A DNA stretch of 64,000 nucleotides from a virus. A program made the translations under genes and the position numbers. Positions within the stretch are counted from its first letter, which is position 1. Each line of letters starts with the position of its first letter. Below the pieces are notes generated by a model. The model was not told the DNA's origin. It saw only the letters and a program-made list of their open reading frames with translations, and did not search any database. The DNA lies in the IMG/VR virus record IMGVR_UViG_3300046028_005224, positions 1 through 64,000 of that record; one strand, written 5' to 3'. Positions 45,103-53,873 of the stretch are shown here, piece by piece.

Positions 45103-45732
45103 TCAAACTTCTACCTTGATCAGCTTGGAAGCATATTCATATGCATAAGATGTACGAGCACCATGATGCCCCCATCCGATCCAACTATACGCATAGTCCA
45201 TGTAACGGTCAATAGATTTCCCAGGAGTCTTCATACGCTCCTCAATCTTTTGCCATTGGACTTCATTTGTTAGATAACGAAGTTGCGTGTGAAGTGTTGA
45301 TGGTGAACCACCATACTTCTTAGCGAAATCACCCAATCCATAATATCGATTGGCAGATGTCCATTGAATCAGTCCGTAACCGCGTCCACAGTTACCCCAA
45401 CTGGTTCTGCTACCACCTTCACAAATGTTAGGAACAAAAGTTGATTCCTGACGAATATTACCCATGATGGTAGCAAGGGCGTTTCTGTCTTTAATTCCAA
45501 TGTTCTGGAAGTATTCCAGAGCTACATTTTCATTTTCATTACACCCTTTACAAATTAGCCTTTTCTCTTTAGGTTTTTCGGGAGCAACCTCTTTGGTCGC
45601 TGTCAGTGTTTCAAACTCCTTAATAATAGAAAACGGCGGAGGAGCCGTCAAAGGAGGAAACAGGGGCAGTGTTGCCACGTTGGTTGTAACCGTTGCCAAA
45701 AAAGGCAGGGCTACAGTAAAGAATTGTTGCAC
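45103..45732 (-). CDS. Membrane-anchored phage tail lysozyme-like protein
   Basis: 209 codons with GTG start at 45732; no ATG start is available. Residues 1-25 are hydrophobic (FFTVALPFLATVTTNVATL), then a Pro/Lys linker. Residues 70-205 match phage tail lysozyme (Phage_lysozyme2): NALATIMGNIRQESTFVPNI (catalytic Glu), GRGYGLIQWTSANRYYGLGD and AYSWIGWGHHGARTSYAY. It may act in lysis as a signal-anchored endolysin. Second member of this lysozyme type in the window (other at 6.0-7.3 kb). Confidence 0.72.
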   Translation of the reverse strand: MQQFFTVALPFLATVTTNVATLPLFPPLTAPPPFSIIKEFETLTATKEVAPEKPKEKRLICKGCNENENVALEYFQNIGIKDRNALATIMGNIRQESTFVPNICEGGSRTSWGNCGRGYGLIQWTSANRYYGLGDFAKKYGGSPSTLHTQLRYLTNEVQWQKIEERMKTPGKSIDRYMDYAYSWIGWGHHGARTSYAYEYASKLIKVEV

Positions 45733-45834
45733 TAGGTTAAATTGAACTCTACATCCGTATAGGAAAAGCGCACTTCCCCTTTCTCAAGGGGCAGATCCCA
45801 CGGCTCTAATTGTCACATAGAAATGATGTTGGTC

Positions 45835-45842
45835 TATTTATT
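45835..45842 (-). promoter_or_regulatory. Late promoter AATAAATA of the lysozyme-like gene
   Basis: AATAAATA overlaps the stop of the upstream gene. The 100-nt leader contains CCCCTT-GAGA-AAGGGG (45776-45791). Confidence 0.45.
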
Positions 45843-46032
45843 GTTCTAAAAGACACATAATATAGTAGTCTCCATAATCTTCTTGAAACCAAACATCAAA
45901 TTCCCTAGACAAAGCCTCAGCTTCTTTGATCTTCCCACTATCGTAAAGTTCAAAGATTTGATCGATAGCATGTTGAATGCTACCCTTTACAACCTTTTTG
46001 AGGTTTATCTCTTGTGAGTTTGTAAGGGACAT
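45838..46032 (-). CDS. Small helical protein (64 aa)
   Basis: LTNSQEINLKKVVKGSIQHA, then IDQIFELYDSGKIKEAEALS and REFDVWFQEDYGDYYIMCLL. Helical repeat-like, acidic C-terminus. No family recognised. Confidence 0.55.
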   Translation of the reverse strand: MSLTNSQEINLKKVVKGSIQHAIDQIFELYDSGKIKEAEALSREFDVWFQEDYGDYYIMCLLEQ

Positions 46033-46059
46033 TGTTTCTATGTGAACCTACCTACTATA

Positions 46060-46413
46060 TCATATAGGCTCAGTTGTGTCAATCCTTCCAATTAATTTAA
46101 TAAACGTTTCGGCATCAATGACTACCAAAGGTTTCTTGTGATTCTTTTTCATGACCACGATTGGTTCATATGTACCAGCATTTACTTTTGCCTGTTCGTA
46201 TGCTTCCCAAACATTAAGCTTTTCTACATTCTTACATTCAATGCTGAATGGAAATTTTTGCCTAGCAGCTCTAGCCATGATAAGATCTTCTCCACCAGCA
46301 CCCATTGATCTAGATTCAATATCTTCTGGGTGAATGTTTAGTTGTTCAATTAATTGATCCCTAACCCACTTCTGTAGATTCCTACCCTTTGCTTTACACG
46401 ATTGTGGTTTCAT
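46060..46413 (-). CDS. PD-(D/E)XK resolvase/nuclease-like protein
   Basis: 117 codons. KAKGRNLQKWVRDQLIEQL (N-terminal helix), ESRSMGAGGEDLIMARAARQ (GxxD-like with Glu-Asp), FPFSIECKNVEKLNVWEAYE (E-C-K core), QAKVNAGTYEPIVVMKKNHK. This is the Holliday-junction-resolvase/VRR-like nuclease pattern D-x(n)-E-x-K. Phages use such enzymes to resolve branched DNA. No T4 endo VII (gp49) is seen in this window. Confidence 0.65.
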   Translation of the reverse strand: MKPQSCKAKGRNLQKWVRDQLIEQLNIHPEDIESRSMGAGGEDLIMARAARQKFPFSIECKNVEKLNVWEAYEQAKVNAGTYEPIVVMKKNHKKPLVVIDAETFIKLIGRIDTTEPI

Positions 46414-46442
46414 TCATAATCTTATAAGATAATGTATATATT

Positions 46443-46465
46443 AAAAAGGGAGGTGTTACCCTCCC
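46443..46465 (-). terminator. Intrinsic terminator
   Basis: Minus-strand GGGAGG-6 nt-CCTCCC (46448-46465) followed by T5. Ends the small-gene transcript 46.5-46.9 kb. Confidence 0.85.
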
Positions 46466-46471
46466 AATCTA

Positions 46472-46555
46472 TCATTTCATCGCCATTACAAGCTGTGCTG
46501 TATGTAAGCGATTTTGTTTTTGAATTTGTTTACGGATTACATTCAACCAGTTCAT
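46472..46555 (-). CDS. 27-aa peptide gene with strong ribosome site
   Basis: GGAGG lies 7 nt before the ATG at 46555, itself inside the end of the previous gene (ATGA). The peptide is basic (NWLNVIRKQIQKQNRLHTAQ, then LVMAMK) and probably an amphipathic helix. It ends 7 nt before the terminator stem. No relatives are known to me. Confidence 0.5.
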   Translation of the reverse strand: MNWLNVIRKQIQKQNRLHTAQLVMAMK

Positions 46556-46710
46556 TTTGCTACCTCCGAGTTTTTGCAAGGACGATAAGCAACACCGCGA
46601 TAGGTGTTTGTTGGATGTGCTGGTGCATGTGTTTCTGAATACCAGTGCTGATATTCTTGCTTGGCGGTGTCAGTATTATACTGACAACCACGATAGGTTG
46701 CTTGTGACAT
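46552..46710 (-). CDS. DUF4278-like cyanobacterial protein (52 aa)
   Basis: GGAG 7 nt before the ATG. Contains ATYRGCQY at the start and NTYRGVAYRPC near the end; the doubled YRG(V/C)xY motif is that of the cyanobacterial DUF4278 family. Function unknown in hosts. First phage gene pair in this mini-operon with the 27-residue peptide. Confidence 0.55.
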   Translation of the reverse strand: MSQATYRGCQYNTDTAKQEYQHWYSETHAPAHPTNTYRGVAYRPCKNSEVAK

Positions 46711-46749
46711 TAGGTGTCTCCTTAGTTTTTTAGGTTAAAGAGCGTTCCT

Positions 46750-46902
46750 TCAGTCGGCTTTTGCGTCTATGGGGCAATTCTTTGGGGTAATTTGTTTGAT
46801 TTCCCAAATAATATCATTCTTCACATGATTAGGAATGCTGTGTTTAAGAACTCTTCCTGTCATTAATTGTGATTGTAAGCAAGTGAGAATGACTGCTTCC
46901 AT
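46750..46902 (-). CDS. Small protein (50 aa), unknown
   Basis: ATG at 46902. EAVILTCLQSQLMTGRVLKH, then SIPNHVKNDIIWEIKQITP and NCPIDAKAD. Compact helical protein with two cysteines. First gene after the promoter at 46973-47001 and its hairpin leader. Confidence 0.55.
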   Translation of the reverse strand: MEAVILTCLQSQLMTGRVLKHSIPNHVKNDIIWEIKQITPKNCPIDAKAD

Positions 46903-46927
46903 AGATGAACGATCCGTTCCGAGTCGG

Positions 46928-46969
46928 CTTACTTCCGTTCGCTATTCGGAAATAGCGAATGAACGTAAG
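46928..46969 (-). promoter_or_regulatory. Long leader hairpin
   Basis: TTCGCTATT (46938-46946) pairs with AATAGCGAA (46951-46959) around a TCCG-type tetraloop, with outer CTTAC/GTAAG (46928-46969). It begins within a few nt of the expected transcript start, so it would form a stable 5' end on the mRNA. Confidence 0.55.
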
Positions 46970-46972
46970 GTC

Positions 46973-47001
46973 AGTATAGACCTTGTAAGTTATATAGTCA
47001 A
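46973..47001 (-). promoter_or_regulatory. Sigma-70-type promoter
   Basis: TTGACT (46996-47001), 17-nt spacer, TATACT (46973-46978) downstream of the oxygenase gene. Confidence 0.75.
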
Positions 47002-47029
47002 GTAATTTTGTAATTTTTGATACAATTAT

Positions 47030-47554
47030 TTACTTTAGATAATTTAAATTTAATGTTATTCTTGCTTTTTTTGATGGCATTGAACTTGAGTGGAGGGTTT
47101 TTCCATCAAAAAGAACAGTTCTTCCTTTTTTAGGAGTTACTCGTTCTATAATATTTTTATTATCATCAAAGAAAAACGTATCTCCATCACATTCATTAAT
47201 ATAATATAAAACTACATTATGTGGCTCTGCCATATCAACGTGAGGATTGTTATGAAGTTTTGAGTTAGCCAATGGCAGATATAATCCAAATCTTGCACGT
47301 ACTACATTTTCATGTTTTAAATTAAATGCATTACTTATCATCAAGATTGGAATTTTAAAAAATATCCCAACATTACTAAACTGATCAAAGTTATCTATAC
47401 CAAGATGACCGAATGCTGGGTTACCTTTCATTGCAGGAAATGCAGTGTCATTTAGAAAACTCCAAGGAAAGTTTTCTTCAAAACACGATTCCTCTAGATA
47501 GTCTTGAATATAAGACGGGAATACATCATCAATAATTTTTACAAGGTCTGTCAT
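47030..47554 (-). CDS. 2OG-Fe(II) oxygenase
   Basis: 174 codons. NPHVDMAEPHNVVLYYINEC (H-x-D of the iron site), DGDTFFFDDN, GRTVLFDGKTLHSSSMPSKK (second His) and ARITLNLNYL (Arg). It lies 3 nt after nrdB and belongs to its transcript. Small 2OG proteins beside nrdB recur in cyanophages; the substrate is unknown. Confidence 0.75.
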   Translation of the reverse strand: MTDLVKIIDDVFPSYIQDYLEESCFEENFPWSFLNDTAFPAMKGNPAFGHLGIDNFDQFSNVGIFFKIPILMISNAFNLKHENVVRARFGLYLPLANSKLHNNPHVDMAEPHNVVLYYINECDGDTFFFDDNKNIIERVTPKKGRTVLFDGKTLHSSSMPSKKARITLNLNYLK

Positions 47555-47557
47555 AGA

Positions 47558-48748
47558 TTAGAGTTTAAATCCTGCAAACGTATCTTTTTTAACATCTTGC
47601 TTGATGCCCCCAACCACATAAGATTCGACTTCTGTTTCTTGGGGAGCGACTTGTAGACCTTTGGATGAGATCCAGTGTTCTGTCCAGGGTAGCGGATTAT
47701 TTTTGGCAGAGATATCATAAATGGGTTTAATGCCAATGGCTTTCATACGACGATTTGCAATCCACTCAACATAGTTGTTAAGAAGCTTGTCATTCAATCC
47801 TATCATAGATCCGTCTTTAAAAAGGTATTCTGCCCAACTTTTTTCCTGATTGACACAGTTTTCAAAAGCAGCAGCTACCCAAGCTTCTTCTTCTCTAGCA
47901 ATTTGTTGCATTTCTGGATCATCTCCCTCACCCCATTTATTGAGGATGTTTTGAGTAATGACAAGGTGTTGATTTTCGTCTCTGGCGATGAGAGAGATAA
48001 TTTTAGCGGATCCTTCCATAAGCTTGAGTTCACCAAACGCAAAGCTGCAAGCGAACGAGACATAGAAGCGGATGCCTTCAAGAATATTGACATTAGCAAC
48101 GGCTCGATAAAGTTTTCTCTTCAATTCTAGACGAGACTCTTTTGCATAAGGAACACCTTCTTGGGCAAAAACCCAATCATTAGAAGTTCCATACTGCTGT
48201 GCAGAGTTGATAAAATCGTTATAAGCTTCTGTAACAGAAGAAGCTCTCTCTAGAATAGTTTCATTATTTAGAATATTGTCAAACACAATTGAAGGATCTG
48301 AGTAAACATTCTTAATAATATAAGTATAGGAACGACTATGAATCATCTCCATAAATTCCCATGCTTTCATACATGCTTCAAGTTCAGGGAGAGAACAGTA
48401 TGGAGCAAATGCCATACCAGGCCCACGACCTTGAACAGAGTCAAGCATAATCTGATACTTTAAGTTAGAAGTAAAGATGTGCTTCTGTTCAGGGCGAAGA
48501 GTTTGATAATCTGAACGATCTTTCTGCAATGAAATTTCTTCAGGTCTCCAAAAATATCCAAGCTGTTGTTGAGTCAGTTTCTCAAACACTGGATACTTAT
48601 AAGAATCATAACGTTGAATACCTAAAGGTTGACCAAAAAACATATATTGTTTTTTAACATCAACGTCATTAGTATTAAAAACAGTCATGCCTTCTGGTTT
48701 AGTCACGTACTTTGGGGATTCTTGGAAATTAAATTTTGCAGCTTTCAC
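47558..48748 (-). CDS. nrdB: Ribonucleotide reductase class Ia, small subunit NrdB
   Basis: 396 codons with GTG start at 48748, overlapping nrdA by 20 nt. SNLKYQIMLDSVQGRGPGMA holds the radical tyrosine region, MEMIHSRSYTYIIKNVYSD and IARDENQHLVITQ hold the di-iron ligands (E, H, E, H). It makes the tyrosyl radical for dNTP synthesis with NrdA. Glutaredoxin at 19.4 kb probably supplies electrons. Confidence 0.95.
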   Translation of the reverse strand: MKAAKFNFQESPKYVTKPEGMTVFNTNDVDVKKQYMFFGQPLGIQRYDSYKYPVFEKLTQQQLGYFWRPEEISLQKDRSDYQTLRPEQKHIFTSNLKYQIMLDSVQGRGPGMAFAPYCSLPELEACMKAWEFMEMIHSRSYTYIIKNVYSDPSIVFDNILNNETILERASSVTEAYNDFINSAQQYGTSNDWVFAQEGVPYAKESRLELKRKLYRAVANVNILEGIRFYVSFACSFAFGELKLMEGSAKIISLIARDENQHLVITQNILNKWGEGDDPEMQQIAREEEAWVAAAFENCVNQEKSWAEYLFKDGSMIGLNDKLLNNYVEWIANRRMKAIGIKPIYDISAKNNPLPWTEHWISSKGLQVAPQETEVESYVVGGIKQDVKKDTFAGFKL

Positions 48749-51023
48749 AATCGTCTTCTCCTGAATTTAAGAGTTCTTGTACTAAAGAATCGAGAGATGG
48801 TTTATCTTCTTTGATTTCATCAGTCTTATGATCATAAGTATTTTGATAATAAGATGTTTTCCACCCGTACTTATAAGTATTTAATAAGTCCTGTGCCATC
48901 ACTGAGACTGGTACTTCATTGTCGGGATAGTTCTCTGGATTGTACGACCAGTTTCCACTGATGGCTTGGTCGAAGAACTTCTGCATAACAGCAACAACAT
49001 TAATATAACCAGAGTTATTAGGCATGTCCCATAGTAACGTATAATTATTTTTAAGAGTTTGATATTGTGGGACGATTTGTTTAAGAGGACCTTTCTTTGA
49101 TTTTTTAACGGACAGATAGCCTCTAGGAGGTTCGATTCCGTTTGTAGCGTTTGACACCACGGAACTGCTCTCTGATGGCATTTGAGCGGACAAGGTTGAG
49201 TGCCGTAAACCCGAGTCCATAATATCTCGGCGTAGTGTTTCCCAGTCATGTTGATACTCCACTGAGGAAATTTCGTCTACATCTTTCTTGTATGTATCAA
49301 TTGGAAGAATGCCATGAGAATACTTTGTACGTTCAAAATACTGACAAGCTCCTTTTTCTTTAGCCAATTGATTTGATGCTTTCAGCAAATAATACTGGAA
49401 GGATTCAGAAAGTCCATGTACAGCATCCCAAGCTTCTTGTGAATCATACTTAAAGCCAAGTTTAGCTAAGTAATGAGCAAGACCAATATATCCTACTCCA
49501 AGAGATCTACGTGCTTTTGTAGACAGTTCTGCAGCTGCTACAGGATACTTTTGATAGTCAATAATCTCATCAAGACCACGAACAGAAAGATCACAAAGCT
49601 CCTCCAGTTCTTCATCAGACTTAACTTTACCTACGTTAATAGCAGAAAGAATGCAAAGAGCAATCTCTCCAGCACCATCAATATGATGAATAGGATCTGT
49701 TGGTAAAGTAATCTCCTGGCAGAGATTGGACATATTTACTTTATCAACAAATGATGAATGTGAATTACAATGATCAATGTTCATTATATAGACACGACCT
49801 GTCTCAGCACGTTCTTTGAGGAGATTAAGAATGAGTTCTTGTGCTTTAACAGTTTTTTTTGAAATGGACGAATCTTTTTCATATTGAACGTATAGATCAT
49901 CAAATGCGTCTGTTCCGAAAGAATCATATAATCCAGGTACATCATGTGGGGAGAATAATGTGATCTCACCGTCTTGAATAAATCTCTCATAGAACAACTT
50001 ACTAATCTGAATTGAATAGTCAAGTTTACGGACACGATTATCTTCCGTACCCTTGTTGTTTTTAAGAACAATAATGTCTTCTATTTCTTGGTGCCAAATG
50101 GGGAAGTGGACTGTGGCTGATCCGCCGCGAATGCCGTTTTGAGTACAGCATCTGACAGTGCTCTCAAACTTTTTGAGAAATGGTACAACCCCCGTGTGTT
50201 GAACTTCTCCGCCTCTGATTTTAGAATTGATGCCACGGATTCTACCTGCGTTGATACCAATTCCTGCTCTTTGAGCAACATAGCGACCAATTGCCATATC
50301 AGAGCTGAAGATGCTATCAAGGGTGTCATCAACGTCAACAAGAACGCAACTTGCAAATTGGCGAAGTGGGGTTCTAACACCTGCCATGATTGGCGTAGGA
50401 ATGTTGATTTTGTGTTTGGAGATTGCGTCATAATATCTCTTAACGTAGGACAATCTTGTTTCTTTAGGATATTCTGCAAAGATCGTCATAGCAATAAGCA
50501 TATACATGAACTGAGGAGTTTCAAAAACTTTCCCAGTGCTACGATCTTGAACAAGATATTTATCTACTACTTGACGAAGACCAGCATAAGTAAATAGGAA
50601 ATCACGATCATGATCAATGTAACGATCAAGTTCATGGAACTCTGCCATGTTATACTTTTTGATTAAATCAGAATCATAGATTCCACCATCAACTCCAACA
50701 AAAACTTGCTTAGAAAGATTCGGAAGATCTTTCATCTTTCCATAAATGGATTTACGAATAGAAAACAATAACAATCTAGCTGCAACAAATTGATAATTTG
50801 GATTATCCAAATCAATAAGATCGCTAGCAGAACGAATCAAGATCTCTTGAATCTCTGCAGTGGTAATACCATCATAAAATTGAATGCCCGATTGCATCTC
50901 TACTTGAGATGCAGAGACACCTGCAAGACCCTTACAAGCCTCTTCAACCATGATGTGAAGCTTTTCTAGGTTCAATGGCTCTAGAGCGCCATTTCTTTTG
51001 ACTACTTTGGTTCCGTTACTCAT
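48729..51023 (-). CDS. nrdA: Ribonucleotide reductase class Ia, large subunit NrdA
   Basis: 764 codons from ATG 51023 (ATGA overlap with the primase stop). An N-terminal ATP-cone-like region (TKVVKRNGALEPLNLEKLHI) is followed by ACVLVDVDDTLDSIFSSD-type region (here ASCVLVDVDDTLDSI), YIMNIDHCNSHSSFVD (active-site N-x-C-x-x), RRSLGVGYIGLAHYL, and the C-terminal thiol pair in EDDCESCKI. It reduces NDPs to dNDPs. Intact. Confidence 0.95.
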   Translation of the reverse strand: MSNGTKVVKRNGALEPLNLEKLHIMVEEACKGLAGVSASQVEMQSGIQFYDGITTAEIQEILIRSASDLIDLDNPNYQFVAARLLLFSIRKSIYGKMKDLPNLSKQVFVGVDGGIYDSDLIKKYNMAEFHELDRYIDHDRDFLFTYAGLRQVVDKYLVQDRSTGKVFETPQFMYMLIAMTIFAEYPKETRLSYVKRYYDAISKHKINIPTPIMAGVRTPLRQFASCVLVDVDDTLDSIFSSDMAIGRYVAQRAGIGINAGRIRGINSKIRGGEVQHTGVVPFLKKFESTVRCCTQNGIRGGSATVHFPIWHQEIEDIIVLKNNKGTEDNRVRKLDYSIQISKLFYERFIQDGEITLFSPHDVPGLYDSFGTDAFDDLYVQYEKDSSISKKTVKAQELILNLLKERAETGRVYIMNIDHCNSHSSFVDKVNMSNLCQEITLPTDPIHHIDGAGEIALCILSAINVGKVKSDEELEELCDLSVRGLDEIIDYQKYPVAAAELSTKARRSLGVGYIGLAHYLAKLGFKYDSQEAWDAVHGLSESFQYYLLKASNQLAKEKGACQYFERTKYSHGILPIDTYKKDVDEISSVEYQHDWETLRRDIMDSGLRHSTLSAQMPSESSSVVSNATNGIEPPRGYLSVKKSKKGPLKQIVPQYQTLKNNYTLLWDMPNNSGYINVVAVMQKFFDQAISGNWSYNPENYPDNEVPVSVMAQDLLNTYKYGWKTSYYQNTYDHKTDEIKEDKPSLDSLVQELLNSGEDDCESCKI

Positions 51024-51997
51024 ACTTTCTTCCATTGGTACAATTTGATTTTGGCTTCCAAACCCCCAAAAATGTTGCATTGAATTACATGATCGACATT
51101 TCTATTTGCTAAAAACATATCGTTTATATCTTTCTCACAAATTTCTTCGGGCCATATAACTACCTTCTCTCCAGAATTAATCATCTTTTCATAGCGTTTA
51201 ACTATTTCAAGATTTCGTGGTTCATTGTCAAAGATAAAAACTCTGTTTGGATAAATGTCTTTATCTAAAGAAACATCAGCGCCACACATAGCTAATGAAT
51301 TATCAATAAACATAGAATCAAAAGGACCTTCTGTAATAAAGATTCTTTTATCATGATTAATTCGATCTAATCCGTATAGTTTTGGATATCTTTTATCCAG
51401 GATCGTAGTAAGATAACGAAGTTTTGAATTCGGATCCAACGATCTTGCTTGATATCCAAATAGTTTTTTTTGTTTTGATAATAGTGGAATGATGATTCTT
51501 GATTCTCTATTAATATTAGGTATGCCAGCCCAATCATTAAAGTCCTCTGCGAAGTATAATTGAGAAAAAAAATCCTCTGGAATCTTGCGATTAGAAAGGT
51601 ACTCTCTAGCTGGATGTGATGTATTTAGTTTTGATATTGTTGGTAGATCAAAAAGTGGTTTAGTGAAGTTAGGTTTTTCAAACTTAAACTCTGGCTCTGG
51701 AGCTACCATATTTTTCCCAGTCAGCCCATCTTTATATCTTTCAAGCAAGTACTCTTTGTATAAACTTTCGTTTTGATCTTTTAAAAAGTAAGTAAAAGTT
51801 TTAGATACGCCGCAGTTGTGACATTTAAAGTTATGATTGTTCTTAAACTTGTAAATAAATCCTCGTGCTTTATTTTTATTCTTGGTAGAATCTCCACAAT
51901 AAGGACAACGAAAATTATAAAGACCGTCTTTCTTTCTGGAAAATTTACCTAGTTGCGTAGAAAGTAAGCCAATATATTTGGAATCAATAAAACTCAT
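51020..51997 (-). CDS. 61: DNA primase gp61
   Basis: 325 codons (T4: 342). Zinc finger FRCPYCGDSTKNKN ... FKCHNCGVSKTF at residues 29-66, TOPRIM part FITEGPFDSMFIDNS and RVFIFDNEPRNLEI at 215-255. It makes RNA primers together with helicase gp41 (58.4-59.7 kb). Coupled to nrdA downstream. Confidence 0.92.
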   Translation of the reverse strand: MSFIDSKYIGLLSTQLGKFSRKKDGLYNFRCPYCGDSTKNKNKARGFIYKFKNNHNFKCHNCGVSKTFTYFLKDQNESLYKEYLLERYKDGLTGKNMVAPEPEFKFEKPNFTKPLFDLPTISKLNTSHPAREYLSNRKIPEDFFSQLYFAEDFNDWAGIPNINRESRIIIPLLSKQKKLFGYQARSLDPNSKLRYLTTILDKRYPKLYGLDRINHDKRIFITEGPFDSMFIDNSLAMCGADVSLDKDIYPNRVFIFDNEPRNLEIVKRYEKMINSGEKVVIWPEEICEKDINDMFLANRNVDHVIQCNIFGGLEAKIKLYQWKKV

Positions 51998-52425
51998 TAC
52001 CTAGGCGTAACTTGCTGACTTCCTCCATTATAGGGTATCCTTACCACATTGTCAACAAAAGGAGGTATGAGCCCTAAAAGAACCACTGTTACTGCAACAA
52101 TTCCTCCAATTTGCCACCTGAACTTAGAAAGTCCTTCTACTTTTACTTCTACCTTTTCTATTCTTTCTCCCAACTCTCTACTAATTTCATCATGTTGTTC
52201 TTTTGAAGATCTTTTAATATCTTCAATCATTGATACAATTAAATTATCTGTTCTATTGCACTGTTCAATTTTTTCATTATGAACAGCAAGCATTTGACTG
52301 ATATTTTGACTTGTCTCTCCTATTTTTTGAATCGCAGTATCAATACGCTCCATCATCTGCTCATATGCAGTAATACGTTCTTCAAGTATTGCTATTTTTG
52401 TTTCAGTGGATGATGGGGGAAACAT
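51997..52425 (-). CDS. Coiled-coil protein with C-terminal TM segment
   Basis: 142 codons from ATG 52425, the first start after the upstream stop; another in-frame ATG at 52458 lies within the upstream gene. Long coiled coil (TKIAILEERITAYEQMMERI ... EKVEVKVEGLSKFRW) then one TM helix (QIGGIVAVTVVLLGLIPPFV). Resembles XhlA-type or lysis-associated membrane proteins, but also structural coiled coils. Start uncertain. Confidence 0.55.
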   Translation of the reverse strand: MFPPSSTETKIAILEERITAYEQMMERIDTAIQKIGETSQNISQMLAVHNEKIEQCNRTDNLIVSMIEDIKRSSKEQHDEISRELGERIEKVEVKVEGLSKFRWQIGGIVAVTVVLLGLIPPFVDNVVRIPYNGGSQQVTPR

Positions 52426-52427
52426 TT

Positions 52428-52619
52428 TTATACAGGCGGTTTTCTTTTTTGCATCCATGGTGTACGTGATTTAGCACCCAAATATAGATACTTATTTCTT
52501 ACTGGCGGTTGATCTCCAGCTTCAGGTGTTCCTGCTATTTTACCCGCACCCAAACTCATTGTGGGTGCTTCTTCATTTAACGATCTGATGATATTTATTA
52601 TTCTATCGAGTTTGTTCAT
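52428..52619 (-). CDS. Small conserved-looking protein (63 aa)
   Basis: Start at 52619 (MNKLDRIINIIRSLNEEAPT), 4-nt overlap with the upstream gene; the earlier ATG at 52643 is less likely. Contains MSLGAGKIAGTPEAGDQPPV and TPWMQKRKPP. The pattern of a helix, then AGKIAG and a basic Pro end is familiar from cyanophage virion-region genes, role unknown. Confidence 0.55.
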   Translation of the reverse strand: MNKLDRIINIIRSLNEEAPTMSLGAGKIAGTPEAGDQPPVRNKYLYLGAKSRTPWMQKRKPPV

Positions 52620-52987
52620 AGGTTTTGTAGTTGTTGTAAACATTCAAAATCTAATTCAATATCATGCAAAACTGATTTTGGATACTCAGGGAATCTTTGC
52701 AAGAACACCATGAATGTTTTTACAATACCCCATAAGTCTCTGTCAATTTTATAAAACAGTAATGGAGTTGCAGCTTCTCCAAAAATATTATAAAGTATCA
52801 AAAAATGATTGATGAGTAAATGAGTTTTCAATTCTCCACCATTTTTATATTTTCTAAGTAGTCTTTTGACATACTTAAATTTTTTCATGTCCTCAAGAAA
52901 ATCCTCTTGAGTTACTGCTTGTGGGTTTTCATAATGTTTAATTGCAAACATCATGTAATTATTTTCATTCAACTCATCAAACCTCAT
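52616..52987 (-). CDS. Conserved phage protein (123 aa)
   Basis: FDELNENNYMMFAIKHYENP, then EDFLEDMKKFKYVKRLLRKY, THLLINHFLILYNIFGEAAT and LWGIVKTFMVFLQRFPEY. All helical. I recall this as a DUF7207-like family of T4-type marine phages, function unknown. It follows the structural protein gene by 1 nt. Confidence 0.6.
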   Translation of the reverse strand: MRFDELNENNYMMFAIKHYENPQAVTQEDFLEDMKKFKYVKRLLRKYKNGGELKTHLLINHFLILYNIFGEAATPLLFYKIDRDLWGIVKTFMVFLQRFPEYPKSVLHDIELDFECLQQLQNL

Positions 52988-52988
52988 A

Positions 52989-53774
52989 TCATGCTCTGAT
53001 TCTTAATGTAGTTGTTCCGATACCTACTGAAGCTGAAGATCCATTTCCACCAACGTTCTTAATCACACCATCAAGAGTGGTACGAATGCCAACGTTATTT
53101 AAGTCAGTTCCTGTTCCAACAATTCCTCTAGTTGTATTGATTGATAAGAAACTACCAATTCCAGAAAGTGCTGTAGGGGCAGTAAATCTGAACACAACTC
53201 TATTGGTAATTTGACCATTAAAGTTTTGTTTGATGCTACGCTCAGCACCATTAGCAGGTACACCAATAACATTAACAGGAATTGATCTTCCTACCGATGC
53301 TGCAGTCCCCACAATGTCACCAGCTGTAGCTGCCGTTGTAACACCAGCGGCATTGACTTGTCTAATGCCAATAGTAGCACCAGCAGAGACATATACTAAT
53401 TCATTATAGACAACATGGACTTCTCCAACAGTTCCTGTACCAATTCCTGAAGTACCACCAGCACCAATACTAACAGGGCTAGCATTATTAGGATCTGCAA
53501 AGAACACTGCAGTTGGAGTTGCAACAGCTAATCCTTTAGTATTTGCTCCACCACCAGCAGTTGTCAAGCCTGCAATATGAACAAGAATTTCATCATAGAA
53601 AGATGAAGATAGTCCACCATGAGTCTTAGTACCATAATTTCTATATACCCATCCCTGACCGTTTGCAAAACAGTTATGAGGTGTTCTATTTCTATCAGCT
53701 TCCGACAAATGCTTTGGTCTATTAAAAGAATTAGCAGAAGTTTCAGTCGTTGTTGAAATGCCCCAGAGAGCCAT
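52989..53774 (-). CDS. Virion structural protein
   Basis: 261 codons. ALWGISTTTETSANSFNRPK, then RNRTPHNCFANGQGWVYRNY, GTKTHGGLSSSFYDEILVHI are the constant N-terminal blocks of a cyanophage structural family. The rest is Gly/Thr/Val-rich beta (SPVSIGAGGTSGIGTGTVGE). Perfect late promoter TATAAATA (53810-53817) 36 nt upstream. Likely a neck, tail or capsid decoration protein; the exact place in the virion is not known to me. Confidence 0.7.
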   Translation of the reverse strand: MALWGISTTTETSANSFNRPKHLSEADRNRTPHNCFANGQGWVYRNYGTKTHGGLSSSFYDEILVHIAGLTTAGGGANTKGLAVATPTAVFFADPNNASPVSIGAGGTSGIGTGTVGEVHVVYNELVYVSAGATIGIRQVNAAGVTTAATAGDIVGTAASVGRSIPVNVIGVPANGAERSIKQNFNGQITNRVVFRFTAPTALSGIGSFLSINTTRGIVGTGTDLNNVGIRTTLDGVIKNVGGNGSSASVGIGTTTLRIRA

Positions 53775-53809
53775 ATGCTTTACCTATAACTTAAATTTTT
53801 ATCTAAGAA

Positions 53810-53817
53810 TATTTATA
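53810..53817 (-). promoter_or_regulatory. Consensus late promoter TATAAATA
   Basis: Exact TATAAATA directly after the terminator stem and 36 nt before the structural gene. Confidence 0.8.
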
Positions 53818-53852
53818 AAAAAAAGAGATCTCTAGATCTGATCTCTTTAAAT
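53818..53852 (-). terminator. Intrinsic terminator
   Basis: Minus-strand AAAGAGAT-11 nt-ATCTCTTT followed by a T-run that leads straight into the late promoter TATAAATA. Confidence 0.75.
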
Positions 53853-53873
53853 TATAATATTACGTTTTGTTTT

